This document shows positions 22,087 to 33,769 of a stretch of 64,000 bases of DNA, in pieces. Source of the stretch: Ampullaceana balthica (lineage: Eukaryota > Mollusca > Gastropoda > Lymnaeidae); assembly GCA_944989445.1 (NCBI GenBank), contig CALYLW010001397.1, forward strand, positions 274,894 to 338,893, written 5' to 3'. A program made the position numbers and the translations under genes. Position 1 is the stretch's first letter; each line of letters begins with the position of its first letter. The notes below the pieces were generated by a model. That model was not told the DNA's origin. It saw only the letters and a program-made list of their open reading frames with translations, and searched no databases.

Positions 22087-22829
22087 CTTACTATTTCTAC
22101 CATATTATTATCTAAACATCAGTGTTAACAACAAGAACTTTATTCATATTTATTTTCCTTATACACTGTTCAATCGATAGAGAAATTATGATCAATAACG
22201 ATTAGTTTTTAACCTTTCTTGATTGTAGATATCTTCTCCTCCAAGAAATATGACTTCTGTGAGTTTTTATGTTTATGTAAGGCCATCTATTTTGCGTGTT
22301 TGAATTGTCATATAGCAAAGGTAAGAGCCCGCGGGATCATAGTAACATTTTAGATAAACGTGTGCGTTAAAATAATAAAGATACATATATTTGTTTTATT
22401 GCTTACATTCATGAGTATTTACGTGTATGAATTTTTGTTATTGGTTGCTAGCTTCACTAAATATGTTAATTTATGTAACAAAATATATTTTTATGTAGCT
22501 ATGGCTGTTCGCCTGTTTTTCTATAAGTGTTGCAAATTAATTGAAAAATATTAAAACAACTTAATTAAAAACCTTTAACAGACTTTATATGGTATTTCTT
22601 GGACGTTTTAAAAAATAACTACATTATGCAGAGATGTATGAAACAAATGATTTTTTTTATCACAGGAAAGAAATGTTATTCTTGATTTTTTAATACGTTT
22701 GCAAGCAAAACATCCGAGACTTAATTTAAAATAAAAAATAACTTTCAGAATATTGTTTATCAGAATAAAATAGGTATATTTAGAATTAATTTACATAATT
22801 CCCGTCGTCTGTATGGTTGTAATGTAATG

Positions 22830-23470
22830 CTGTTTCTAATTTTAGAAAGCAGCGCACCAAATTAATGCACCAAAAATAACACTTTCGAAAGTTCCGCATA
22901 AATTGTTTTCAATATGATAATAAATGAATCAAATAACAATAAATAAAATAAATGAAAGTTCTGTATTACGTTATTTTTTAAATAGCGTATCACCCGTCAA
23001 AAAGAGTTTTCAGCTGAAATCTATTTATTTTGAAAACAATGCACTTTTTTAAGGCGTCTACGGCGCCGACAGTTTTCAAAAGCCCAACTAACTTGTCCTT
23101 GTTTGATAAATACGAAATATTAAACTTCCTTAAATGTACACAGTATTTTATAATAGGGGTTGTAGGGCGCCCCCCCTTTGTTTTTTTAATTTTATAATTA
23201 ACCATCATCAAATCCTCTTTTTTGCATTGTTCCCTTTACAAAATTAAAATATGAGCTAAAACAATGACGTCATATAAATATTTTTACAGCGCATGTTTAA
23301 TTTGCACACCTTTTGATGCATTGGTGCAGTAATTTGGTGCGCTGCTTTCTAAAATTAGTAGCGTCACGGACAGACACTAGTAGACGTGACAGAGATTGCA
23401 AATTATGTATATTGATCTGATGTGTATTTATTTTGAAAACTTTCGTCATTTTTGACGGGTGATATGCTAG
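22830..23470. mobile_element. Nested Helitron fragments
   Basis: About 22985-23400 is an inverted copy of 14055-14500; its hairpin region at 22983-23010 reads on the minus strand TTTTTGACGGGTGATACG, then CTAT instead of CTAG. Immediately right, a plus-strand end has CGTC-ATTTTT-GACG and CTAG at 23467-23470 followed by T. Two ends in opposite orientation imply nested or tandem insertions. Confidence 0.55.
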
Positions 23471-23589
23471 TGAATATAGAAACATTCTTACGTATTCGTT
23501 TATGACACAAATATGTACATTGATGAAAGTTTATGTGTAAAGATCAACTTTGGAAGTTTCTTTCGGGAAAGTCTGGTTATAGCGCTCAC

Positions 23590-23885
23590 ATATTCTATTG
23601 TTCGTCCGTCGTAGTCGACGATGACCACTCTCATCGTAAATAGTCCAGTGCTAGGCTTTTTTCAGCAACCTCACATGGCGTTGATATATAGTCCAAGTTT
23701 CACATGCTTATATAGTATAGTTGGGAACACTACAACTCTGTATTATTTTACTTTTGTTTGGGGTGCTGATTCTCCTTCTGTTCCAGACACTGTCAAACAA
23801 TCTGCCAAAGGCTGGACCGACCTTGGAGATTCTCACGTTCACCTCGTCATCAATGTCGGCATTTCACAGCTCTTAATTGTCTCTA
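23590..23885 (-). pseudogene. Internally deleted LINE fragment
   Basis: On the minus strand IDDEVNVRISKVGPAFGRLF, VWNRR and CETWTIYQRHVR match the young LINE at 48557-51754 (IDDEVNVRIARASSTFGRLY, YACETWTVYQRHARKL). The copy then jumps to the 3' end, ACGACGGACGAAC, losing several hundred bases between. The 155-codon plus-strand frame at 23621-24088 is antisense to this relic and not a gene. Confidence 0.8.
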
Positions 23886-26699
23886 AAATTTTATTTAGCA
23901 TATTCACACTAAACATATCAGTGAAAATCATAATACCACACAGCAATGGCGAAAAAAACAAAATAACAATAAAAGCATACTATTTTGTCAGTGAATATAT
24001 AATAAAACATAATCACGCGTCAGTTAAAATAGTAATACCACAAAATTTTCAGAGCCTTAGAATTAAAACAAAAAATAAGAAAATGTAGAGACAAATAAAG
24101 AAAAATTAAATATCATTTCCAAATTGAACAACTTTTGGCGGACGTTCAAACAAGTTATATTGGGTGCAGTATTTTGGTTTTTCAAAACACGATTTTGACC
24201 GTTGCGCGTTCTAAAAAAATGTATTGCCTGAACACGGTGAGCAGTTTTTATTGTACGCATTTCAAACTGACCTGTGTCATATTATTATAACGTTATATTT
24301 GGTTTTGCTTTTATAATACAAAGCAGTGGCCTTTTTTACTGGTACTTTCTTTATATTATAGAAGCGTTTAAAATATTTTATACAATTTTAAACGATACAT
24401 AGGATTAATATTTTTACATTTGTGAACGAAGTTGCCAATGTTTTTTGATTTGATTCATATTTTGACATTTAAAATAAAAAAAACAACACATATATATATG
24501 AGTTTATTTTATGTGGCAAGTTACGGTCTCTGTCAATTAAACTTAAACGATAACAAAATTTTACATTAGCTATATATACACTTATACAATTTTAACTTTT
24601 GCTACCGAACGTATTAACCGAATTAGATTAAACTTAATATAGTGATCCTGAAAACGCTTAGTTAATATGTTGCGAATTGAACATCTTTGTAGTCGGATTG
24701 ATATAGGCCATTTTTAAGATCACATCTTAATCATTGTTTCACGTGCGTTTATTGAGACACAGTTGAATCCTTTTTTTTAATCTGGTAATAAATAATGTAT
24801 TTATTTTTCAGAAACAAAATCTGGTCTGTAGGTATGAAATATAATTTACAAAATTTGATGCCTTATCAGTAAAATAGGGAAAGAAAAAAATTAATTCAAT
24901 TTACAATTATACCAATTGCATAAAAGCCGTAAATTTAATTCGTAAAATATGGAGACAATTATATATAAAAATAAATATTATTTCCATGTTAAAAGGACTA
25001 AAAAAACATTAAAAATAACGAGTAATTTTTGGTCCAGTACATGTACTTTAAGGCAAGACTCTATTTTAAGCGGCCAGCTTTCTATTATCTTTCATTGTCT
25101 AAATATGGCGCCCGTATTTTTCTTGTAATAATTTTAATACGACTGCTCTTTGTTTCTTTAAAGTGTTTTAGAAAGTAAACTTCATTTATAACCTTTATAG
25201 TTTAGTTTATTGGCGCTATGGATTAAGTAGCTTTTGCATTTTTTTTGAAGGTAGAAGTGCCATATGTTCATTATCTCATAGACGTTGTTATAATTATTGT
25301 ATTACTGTACTTACAATTGTGTTAGGATGCAGTGTCGAATATATATGAGCCTTTTGAGTGGCGATGGTGGTAGAGATTTTAGTGACAAAAACAAAAACTA
25401 TCAGTTATTTCTATTTAGTACATGTAGGAATCGAATTGTAAATTTAGTTTGTATGGTCTTCAAAATGCATTATTTAAAAAGGCGTACCTTCTAAATAGTA
25501 ATGTAATATTAAAAGGAACTGCTTTAAGTAAAAACAACGCATGCTATAAAATGGGTGAAAGTAACAACATTTTATTTATATTTTTTTTATGATATAAATT
25601 TAACTATAAAAATATATTACATTTAAACCAAAAGTGTTTCATATTTATATAAAATTGTATATCTCTTTAATGTGAAAATTTAAAATGTTCTTGATTCATT
25701 TAGTTAAGTGTGTCTGTTTCGTATACTGATAACAGCCTAATTCATCAGTCACTTATCACAATTTTTTTTTAAATTACCAAATGAATAGAAGGCTTTAATT
25801 GTGCTGACTCATACCTTAAACATTACTTAACAAAATATTGCACAACTTAAGTTAAATAATTTACATTAATATCAGCTTATCCTTTATTAGCTAAATTAAT
25901 ATCTAATTGATGTCAATATGACAACTCCTTAGTGTCCGGCGTACCAAAACATTTTTTCCCCTTAAAATGTTATATCTTAGATTCACACATGATTTTAACT
26001 AACAGATACATCTGAAATTTAACTTTCCAAATAAAGAAGGTATTATCCAGCAACAAATAATTAGAGAAAAAGGGGTTAGGGAAAAAAACAAGATGGTGGT
26101 TGATGGAATTTACACAATATGTACAATGTCTCATCGGAAAACAGAAATACACAACGAAGTTTATCCCTTAGTGAAAAAGCAATAAAGTAGATATGGAATT
26201 CCATCAGTTAATAAGACATTTAAAACGGTCTAATGTATTTTGTAAATTTTTAAAAATATTTTTTTATATTTTTTATGTTGTTTTTGTTGTTGTTGTGTAA
26301 CGTATGTATTAATATTTTCTCTTTACATTTTTTCAATGAGTCAAACACCTTATGTGTTTTATTCCTAATACTATACTTTGCTAAGCCGTATCAAAGCTAT
26401 GAGTTATTTAAGTCTTTTCTCTGACTGCTTGTCACACACTCTGTCTCTCCTGACCTCTCTCATGCCCACTGACAAAAAAAAATCTCTCGTATTCTCAGTT
26501 CACCAAACCATCACGTACGTTGCACACGTTCTCTATAAATTTACGACCATACCATCCGACAGTGACATGTATTGTGTTTCATCTCGAACTTATGGAACTT
26601 AATGTTACTTTTTTCTAATGTAATTATTTTACATTTGAATGATTTAATATGGCATCATTGTCATGTCTATAGTATTGAACTGCAGTAATGAACAGTCGA
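23886..26699. other. AT-rich spacer between genes A and B, nothing recognised
   Basis: No domain, repeat pair or transposon end that I can support. Open frames are short and of low complexity. Confidence 0.5.
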
Positions 26700-26853
26700 G
26701 TGTCTCTACTCACCCAAGTCAAGTGATGTAGTGCGTTATTTTGTTTATTATTTGTGAATCCGGCTACGACATCTGGCCGGATATCACTTCATAAATCTTG
26801 CAAAGCCGGCAACGGCCAGATATCAAAAAAATGAAATCTGGTGCACCCCTAAT
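26700..26853. mobile_element. Possible hAT terminal fragment
   Basis: Ends in GGTGCACCCCTA, resembling the inverted repeat of a large hAT group (TAGGGGTGCACC read inward from the right end). It has GGCCGGATATC and GGCCAGATATC words, but no matching left end was found. Confidence 0.4.
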
Positions 26854-26869
26854 ATAAACTTAACTTGCA

Positions 26870-28576
26870 TCTATATATATAAAAATCAAAGTATGTATGT
26901 AAATATATCCTTCATAAATGACTAAACCATTAAACCGATCACCATGAATCTTTTGGAGACTTTTGAGTACACTCCTGGGATGGTCACTGGCTACTTTTCT
27001 TTTGCTAAATTTAACACTCGTAGGGCACCGGGGCCTTTAATATGATTTTTTTTTAATATAAGCTATTTAAAATTAGTTTAAGAGTTAACTGTTAATTAAA
27101 TTGATGGATCTTAACCAAACTTTGTATATAACAACTCGGCAGCCAATATTGAAATACCATAAGGCACTAATTTCCTAAAGTGAATTTCTTCGGGGCAGGG
27201 GGCCTGAAAAGTCTTTTTTCATAAAAGTTTAAGATTTTATTCCACATTCAAGAATTACAAATCTTGATAAATATAGACAAATATATCCACTATGAAATTG
27301 ACTGAAATAAACAGGTGTTTTGAACTGAACATCTTGCACTAATTGGGTCCCGGGGCGCTTAATGTCATTTTTTGCTTATATGAGCTCTATACACTTTAGT
27401 TTATGCGATAGCTACTGAGGAAATGAATGGATCTTAACCAAACGTTGCATATAAAAACTTGGTGGCCAATATTTAAATAAAAAAGGGCACTGCACTTCTA
27501 ATGTCCAATTTTTCTAGGCTATGTATAATAAATTGGTAGCTAATATTGAAATAGTATAGGGCACTAATTTCCTAATGTCCATTTTTTGATTCTGGGGGCA
27601 ACAAATATCTTTTTTCATAAACCCTTAATATTTTTCCCCATTCAATTATTAAAGATCTTGAGAAATTTAGATAAATATATGTACTATTGAATTGATTGCA
27701 ATAAACAGTTTTTTTTAATTTGACATCTTGCACTAAATGGGCCCATAGGCCCTTAATGTCATTTTTGCTTATATGAGATATACAAAAATTAGTTTATGCG
27801 TTAGCTACTGAGTAAATGAATGGATCTTAACTAAACGTGTATATAAAGACTTAGTAAGCGATATTAAAGTAAATAAGGGCACTGCACTTCTAATTTTCAA
27901 TTTCTTCAGTGCCGGGGGCCCCAAATGTTTTAAACGATCTTGAGAAATATATCCATGATGAGACTGAATTAAAATGAACAGCATTTTGAAATTTTCATCT
28001 TACATCAAATGGACATGGGCCCCAAATGTCTTCTTATTTTTGTATACTCTAAGATATTTTTTCCCCACTCAGTTTTTAAGGATCTTGAGAAATATATCCA
28101 TGATGAAGCTGAATTTAAATGAACAGGTTTTCAAAATGTACATCTTGAAAGGAATGGGCCTGTGGGCCCCCTAATGTATTTTTTCTAATATATATATATA
28201 TATATAAAGATTAGTTTAAGTGTTAGATAGTGAGAAAATAACTGGATTTTGACCAAACTCGGTATATAAAAGTTTAAGAGCCTATATTAAATTACTATAG
28301 GGTACTGAACACCTAATGTCCATTTCCTCGGGGAAAGGAGCCCTAAATGTGTTTTTACCTAACTTTTAATATTGTATTCCCCATTTAATTTTACACGATT
28401 TTGAGAAATATAGATAAATATATTTATGTATGTGTTATGAAATTGATTTAAATGAACAGATTTTCAAACTTAATATGTTAAACTGATGGGCCCGGTTACC
28501 CATTAATGTAATTTCTTTTTTAACTATACGTATTCCCTTTTCCTGAGATCGTTGCAACGCATGACGTCTCTGCTAG
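26870..28576 (+). mobile_element. Complete non-autonomous Helitron, 1707 bp
   Basis: Begins TCTATATATATAAAAATC preceded by A (26869) and ends GTCTCTGCTAG followed by T (28577), as expected for Helitron insertion between A and T without target duplication. A palindrome CGTTGCAACG lies 12 bp before the CTAG. The body consists of diverged internal units with GGGCC-rich cores and the phrase ATGGATCTTAACCAAAC. No Rep/helicase coding. It lies just downstream of the B-type exon 8 stop codon (28599). Confidence 0.75.
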
Positions 28577-28598
28577 TTATTCTATAAAGAAAAGTTAA

Positions 28599-28662
28599 TT
28601 AAGCTTTTTTGATGCACCATAAGTTATGAAAGTAATTCGATTTCTCCAATGCATGTGGCTCT
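28599..28662 (-). CDS. B-type terminal exon 8
   Basis: 64 nt, acceptor TTTCCAG, in phase 2, ending TAA. The tail reads EPHALEKSNYFHNLWCIKKA. It pairs with exon 7 at 29967-29837. Whether gene B can splice to these exons is doubtful because exon 6 lacks a donor in the right phase. Confidence 0.55.
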
Positions 28663-29280
28663 CTGGAAAAAGAAAAAGAAATCAAATTCACTTACAAATG
28701 TATCCTTATAAAAGCTAGTACATAATTATAGTATTATATTGTAATATTTTACGGATATTTTGGACTTTGAATTGCTCAACATAAATTAAATGGTAATTCA
28801 ATATACAATCATTTCAAAAACAATTTTCAAATGCATTGACCATTGTAACTTGACGAGAAGTGTTAATGCGGAAGTTACATTTCGGTAATTAGATTTGAGG
28901 GACGGTAAATGTGAGCTATGTTTATTTGACATACTTTAATATGTTAATATTTTTTAAACTTACAGTCGTTAGATTCATCTTGTTCATTATTATAAACAGC
29001 ATCAATTATTAACTTTACATATAGTTTCCAAAGTTTTTTTGACACGTGTTTGTATTAAAAAATTGAATGTGATGATTTGAAATTATTTTATACCAAAGTC
29101 GTATTCATCAATAACTTATAAATTATTTTGGAAAAACATTAACGTATTTAAGGCTTTCCTTTGTATATGATTTCCTTTGATTCATGTATTCATTACTTTG
29201 CAAATTTGGCGGTATACTATCGATCATGATTGTATGACCTTCCTGTAACGTTTTGTGACGTTTTACTTGTAAATGTGTTT

Positions 29281-29502
29281 TGTAGGCGTTCTCACACAGC
29301 ACAAACTTTCATGCAATAATCCTATGAAGAATTGATGTCAATAAAACAACTTTAATATGCACACTATGTACAGAAATATAACTTTGAGGTTTCGCAACAT
29401 GGAGACATCATCCACATAGTCGGCCATCATTCTAGAACTCCCTTTCATGCTCTTTTACCCATGCGACCTCTCTGTAACTAATCTCGTGATTCTCACGTGA
29501 CA
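29281..29502 (-). mobile_element. LTR-like repeat, minus orientation
   Basis: On the minus strand it starts TGTCACGTGAGAATCACG and ends GAGAACGCCTACA, so TG...CA. It matches 57664-57931, which shares both ends and TTAAAGTTGTTTTATTG. Probably a solo LTR of a Ty3/gypsy-like element, without a clear target duplication. Between B-type exons 7 and 8. Confidence 0.5.
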
Positions 29503-29639
29503 CTTCCGTCCATCTCATTTTCAGTGAATTTGATCAGTTTTGTTTTCTTTCCTTTACGACAGGCTCTAAACATCAAATTGTGATTAAAGCTTGGAAAAAA
29601 AACTGCATTGTCTTACTAACCACTTAAGTTGCCTTGTCT

Positions 29640-29800
29640 TATCTATATAGACTATCCTTCTACGGTCACGACTATGAGAGTTGCACGCTTTTGTTTCAAA
29701 GTGAGAGGACTAAGAATGAAATCTTCGCCATCACATCAATTCGAACCCGTAACCATTGATACGCCATACCGAGAGCGCATGCCACTCAACAATAGCGCGA
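29640..29800 (-). mobile_element. tRNA-derived SINE fragment
   Basis: Minus strand carries a B box-like ACGGGTTCGAATTGATG preceded by GAGTGGCATGCGCTCTCGG, the spacing of a tRNA-related SINE head. The tail is not resolved. Lies next to B-type exon 7. Confidence 0.45.
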
Positions 29801-29836
29801 TTGAATATGTGAAATTACAAGACAAAAATTACTTAC

Positions 29837-29967
29837 AATTTGCTCCATTTAGAAAATATGTTCATCACTGCAGCTGGATCTGAAATCTCAAAAATTGCAA
29901 CGAATTTTAAGTTGATGCGCTTCAATGTAGTCTTGTAGTTGGTCAGATGGTGAAGGAAGCTGGTCAG
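29837..29967 (-). CDS. B-type exon 7
   Basis: 131 nt, acceptor CTCTCTAG, strong donor GTAAGT, in phase 0 and out phase 2. Encodes LTSFLHHLTNYKTTLKRINL and following residues. Intact frame and sites. Confidence 0.68.
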
Positions 29968-31115
29968 CTAGAGAGAAGACAAACAGTCTCTTAGTTGACT
30001 TATTGTGAATGTTATGGTTTTTATATTTCTGATATCAGCAAATAAAAACGTGCTTCATGATTTCGTTGTTACAGATAAAATGTTTTGTTTTATGTGAAAA
30101 AGTACATGTTTCTAAAAAAAAATATGACAATAGTTTGAGAAATGGGAATATATATTTACAAATCATCATATTTAAATGACTTCGAGCCAAAAATAAAGCA
30201 AATTTAAAGTGTGATTACAGATTCATCATTAAGTAAGTAAAAAATTGAAACACGAAATTCAACACGAATAATTCCGTACTTGATGTCTAAGTTATTATTC
30301 ATCGAATGACCACATAAAATGCGATGTAAATTTTATTATAATTTTGTTTCTCCGGAATTATTTTCCTCATTCTGACGGAATTATTTATTCAGGAAAATTG
30401 TCGCAGGCTACTATAATATCTTAAAATGTTTATAACTTTGTTATTATTTAACAGATAATGATATATTTGGTATTGAACTAAACGAAAAAGAATGACGTTT
30501 ACAGGCATCTCAGACTCATGACTTTATCTTAATAAAATAATATGATTTTGTTTTGGTGAAAATAAAAATAATAATTTTAAAAACACTACATTTGTAATAT
30601 TAAAACTCTTTCAAAGTCACAAAAATTTAGATTTTTATCTAAAATATAAAAAAATGGTGTTTTATCTGAACTATGTTCATATTTACAGAAAACAGAAATA
30701 ATTTCAAATTTAAAAAAAACAAAGAAATAAAAAATTAGAGCTCAATAGCCATGATCACCCATACAGGAAAATAATTAGAAAATTGATATGTTTACAATGT
30801 AACTGGAAGCTTTACTGTGTATAGCAACTAGAAATTATTTTAAATTCTATCTAAAATCACACTTAATTTTAGTGAAATAGTTTAGGAGCTTTCAAATTGT
30901 CTAAATTATTATTTGTAGTAGAAATATTATCAGTTCATCAAGGCAATTGAGACGGGGGCGGGTGCTTGTTATTTATCAACAGATGACTTGTCAACTTCAT
31001 TGTCAATTTCACTACAACTACTAGTAATAGGCTTATGTTTCATCAGAAATTTAAAATTACTATGTAAATCATCATTAACAAATAGAGTAAAAAAAAGATT
31101 TTTAAAAACCAAGTT

Positions 31116-31388
31116 TTTATAAGTGTACTAAAAAGAAGAAGATAATTTAAAACTAATAAGTTCAAGTACTTTCATATAATATGACTAAAAATGTTGGGCG
31201 GGCGCGTATGAGGTTTTAAATATGCAGTTCACTCATCTCTCACTTATAGATAATCTGTTTTTGCCTTTTAAATTATAATTCTTTAATTTTTATACCAAAC
31301 ACCCGCCCTACGCTTTTAGTCATATTATATGAAAGTACATGAACTTATTAATTTTAAATTATTTTCTTCTTTTTAGTACACTTATAAT
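31116..31388. repeat. Inverted repeat, arms of about 80 bp
   Basis: The right arm 31308-31388 is the near-perfect reverse complement of 31116-31197 (TTTCATATAATATGACTAAAA against TTTTAGTCATATTATATGAAAG). The spacer is about 110 bp. Transcribed, it would form a long hairpin. Probably a foldback MITE; it borders the dispersed repeat at 31430. Confidence 0.75.
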
Positions 31389-31429
31389 AAAAAAAAACGT
31401 AAAAAACCAAGTTTTTGACTATAAATCCT

Positions 31430-32310
31430 TTATGTACCAGAAGTAACTAAAAGAATGTTCAATATAATACGCAGCGAAAGACCATCAAAAAATACACAAT
31501 TGTAGTTGTGTCGTAAAACATGTATAATATAATGCGCACTGATCAGGAATATGCTTATAAAAAGTGTTGTCAATAAAATACGCACCTTATTAAAGGTTGT
31601 TCAAAAATAATACGCACCGCGACACTCTATCTCAAAAAATAACATGATACATAGGAATAAATAAAATAATATAAAAATTCAATAATTTAATTACAGTACA
31701 TACGATCGATCTGAAATTTTGAAACTTAGTTTTTATCATCGCCACCAAACTGCCTGCTAAATTTCAGCTCGCTAGCTTTACGAGAACGTGGGTTAAAAAT
31801 TGATCCAAAGTTTTGGCGACCGACAATCAAGCAAGCAATCAAAGGTTCAAACAAACAGACACCACGAGTTAATATAAAGGATTTAAAAACGTGCTTTTAA
31901 AAAATCTTTTTTACCTCTATTTATTTTATTGTTTTTAGTCCACTTACAAAAACCTGTTTTTTAAAAATATTTTTTTACCTCAATTTTGTTTATACCAAAC
32001 ACCTCATAAGCGCCCGCCCAACGTTTCAAAAACTTGTGCTCTGGTCACGGGGTGAACTCATGGATGTCAACAAAAGCAGACGGTACAGATGCTTATATAT
32101 AGATAAACTAAAAATTTCAATAATTTAATATCGGTACATTGTATCGATCTGAACTTTTGACACAACGCATTGTCATCCAAGATATATCTGTGGTAAAATT
32201 TTGAGATCTCTAGGACCATCAGAAGTGGTTTTATTTTACGTTGGCAGATTTGAAAATCTGTGGACAGTCAAATCTACAGGAACGAAAGCGAGTTAATAAA
32301 ACGTGGTTAA
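31430..32310 (+). repeat. Two diverged copies of a dispersed repeat family
   Basis: 31430-31890 and 32040-32310 share phrases with 38055-38600 (inverted) and 43490-44033 (direct): AAGTTTTTGACTATAAATCC at one end, CGATCGATCTGAA in the middle, GCTAAATTTCAGCTCG, and GAGTTAATATAAAGGATTT at the other end. Non-coding, and the superfamily is unknown. Confidence 0.5.
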
Positions 32311-33239
32311 AAAGAATAGCTTTTCCTTGTTCATCATTGTAGTATTTAAAATAATATTAGATCGATAAACAAATGCCCTGGTTGAATATCCATGTTTTTA
32401 AACAAACGTAAAAACGAAAATAAAGACAAGCCTTTCAAACGTTTTTTTTGCGGTGAAAATACTTTCAAACAAAAAATTTCCAACTTTTTTACCATGTTTT
32501 TTACAAGGTTTTAATTAACTCACTTTTGTTTCTGTTTGTGTAGTAAGACGAGTGAGAAAATGAGTGAATTGAATTAGTTACGTACGTACCAGACCATTTT
32601 TTAGTTTTATATTATTTGAAAGGGGTGATATTAACTATCCTCAAATTTTAAATAAATAACTTTTGCAACATAAATATATCTTATAGCAAATATGAAAGAA
32701 ATTGGATAGAGAATGCAAATATGTAGAAACATGACAATATTACCAACAAAAATTCATTTTCATTATTCTTTTTCTTTATCAATTTTGTGTTTTAAATTGG
32801 TATGGCAAAGAGGTCTACATTTTCAAAGTTTTATTTTATGCGGATAACAAGAATTAAGTTTAAAAAAATTTTTTTTATATAATGAGTTAGTAAGTATAAG
32901 TATAAACCATTGGTAAGATCATTTGACAAATAAATCAATTTATGCCAGCCGGTTCTAAGTTGTTTAAGTGTGTATAGCATCATCAAATATTGTAAATAAA
33001 TTAGAAATTTAGAGATCTGATTGAAGACGTATCTTTTTAAATGTATATAGCACTCTTTAGTAATACAAAACTATAATTTGAATTAACAATGCAACTTTTG
33101 CAATCTTATAGAAATATACGTTACATTAAAAAAATGAAAATATTTATTTATAAAAAAATAAATTTTGAATTAATATTCTAGGCTAACGCAAAAAGAGGAA
33201 AACGCGATTACAAAATTAAAGTAGTAAATATAAAGTTAG

Positions 33240-33500
33240 TTAGTTGGTTCCTCTCGGGCCGAAGACGGCACATAGGGCAGAAGTCATGGATTTCCATTTA
33301 CGACGATCCGACGTCAATTGTATTAGGTCTTAATTATTTCTTAGACCCATTGTTGAGCTGTCTCATTTGATTGTTCTACGTAGGGTTTCCTTTTGTCTTC
33401 CTTGTTTTCTTTTGCCTTTTGGGGTCCATATGAAGGCCTGACGAGGTAGTCTTCGCTCGTCCATTCGAAGAACATGACCGATATAATTCCAACGTATTCT
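33240..33500 (-). pseudogene. LINE C-terminal relic
   Basis: Minus strand reads RWNYIGHVLRMDERRLPRQA then WTPKGKRKQGRQ, the typical C-terminal block of an endonuclease-reverse transcriptase LINE, with stop codons after it. It lies directly downstream of gene B exon 6 and may supply part of its 3' region. Confidence 0.75.
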
Positions 33501-33535
33501 CCTTATAAAAGTATATAAATATAAAGTAAAGGGCA

Positions 33536-33541
33536 TTTATT
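33536..33541 (-). promoter_or_regulatory. Possible polyadenylation signal after gene B exon 6
   Basis: AATAAA on the minus strand begins 11 nt past the TGA that ends exon 6. It would suit exon 6 being the last exon. The hexamer is common by chance in AT-rich DNA. Confidence 0.3.
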
Positions 33542-33551
33542 GCTTTTAATT

Positions 33552-33769
33552 TCAGAGACCATCTCTTAGCTCATCTTGTGTTGAAAAGTGAAGTTCGCCG
33601 CCCAACGTCAAATCGGCCAAAGTAATAGCCGGGGACAAAATAGCTAGATCACGTTTTGTATCACCAATGTTGAAGATTTCAATTTTAACCAACAAATCTG
33701 GGTGTGTTGCCACCAAATCATGCCATAACTTACAAGATGGAACGAAATCTGGAAGATGGATTGTCATTA
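33552..33769 (-). CDS. Gene B exon 6, possibly terminal
   Basis: Acceptor ATCCCAG, in phase 1. Contains LWHDLVATHPDLLVKIEIFN, matching gene A exon 6. At the place of A's donor there is none in the correct phase; the frame ends ELRDGL with TGA at 33554-33552. The only nearby GT (GTCTCT) is weak and gives the wrong phase for exon 7. Confidence 0.62.

Noticed and set aside
23621..24088. 155-codon plus-strand frame
   Set aside because: It runs antisense to a recognisable LINE relic on the minus strand at 23590-23885.
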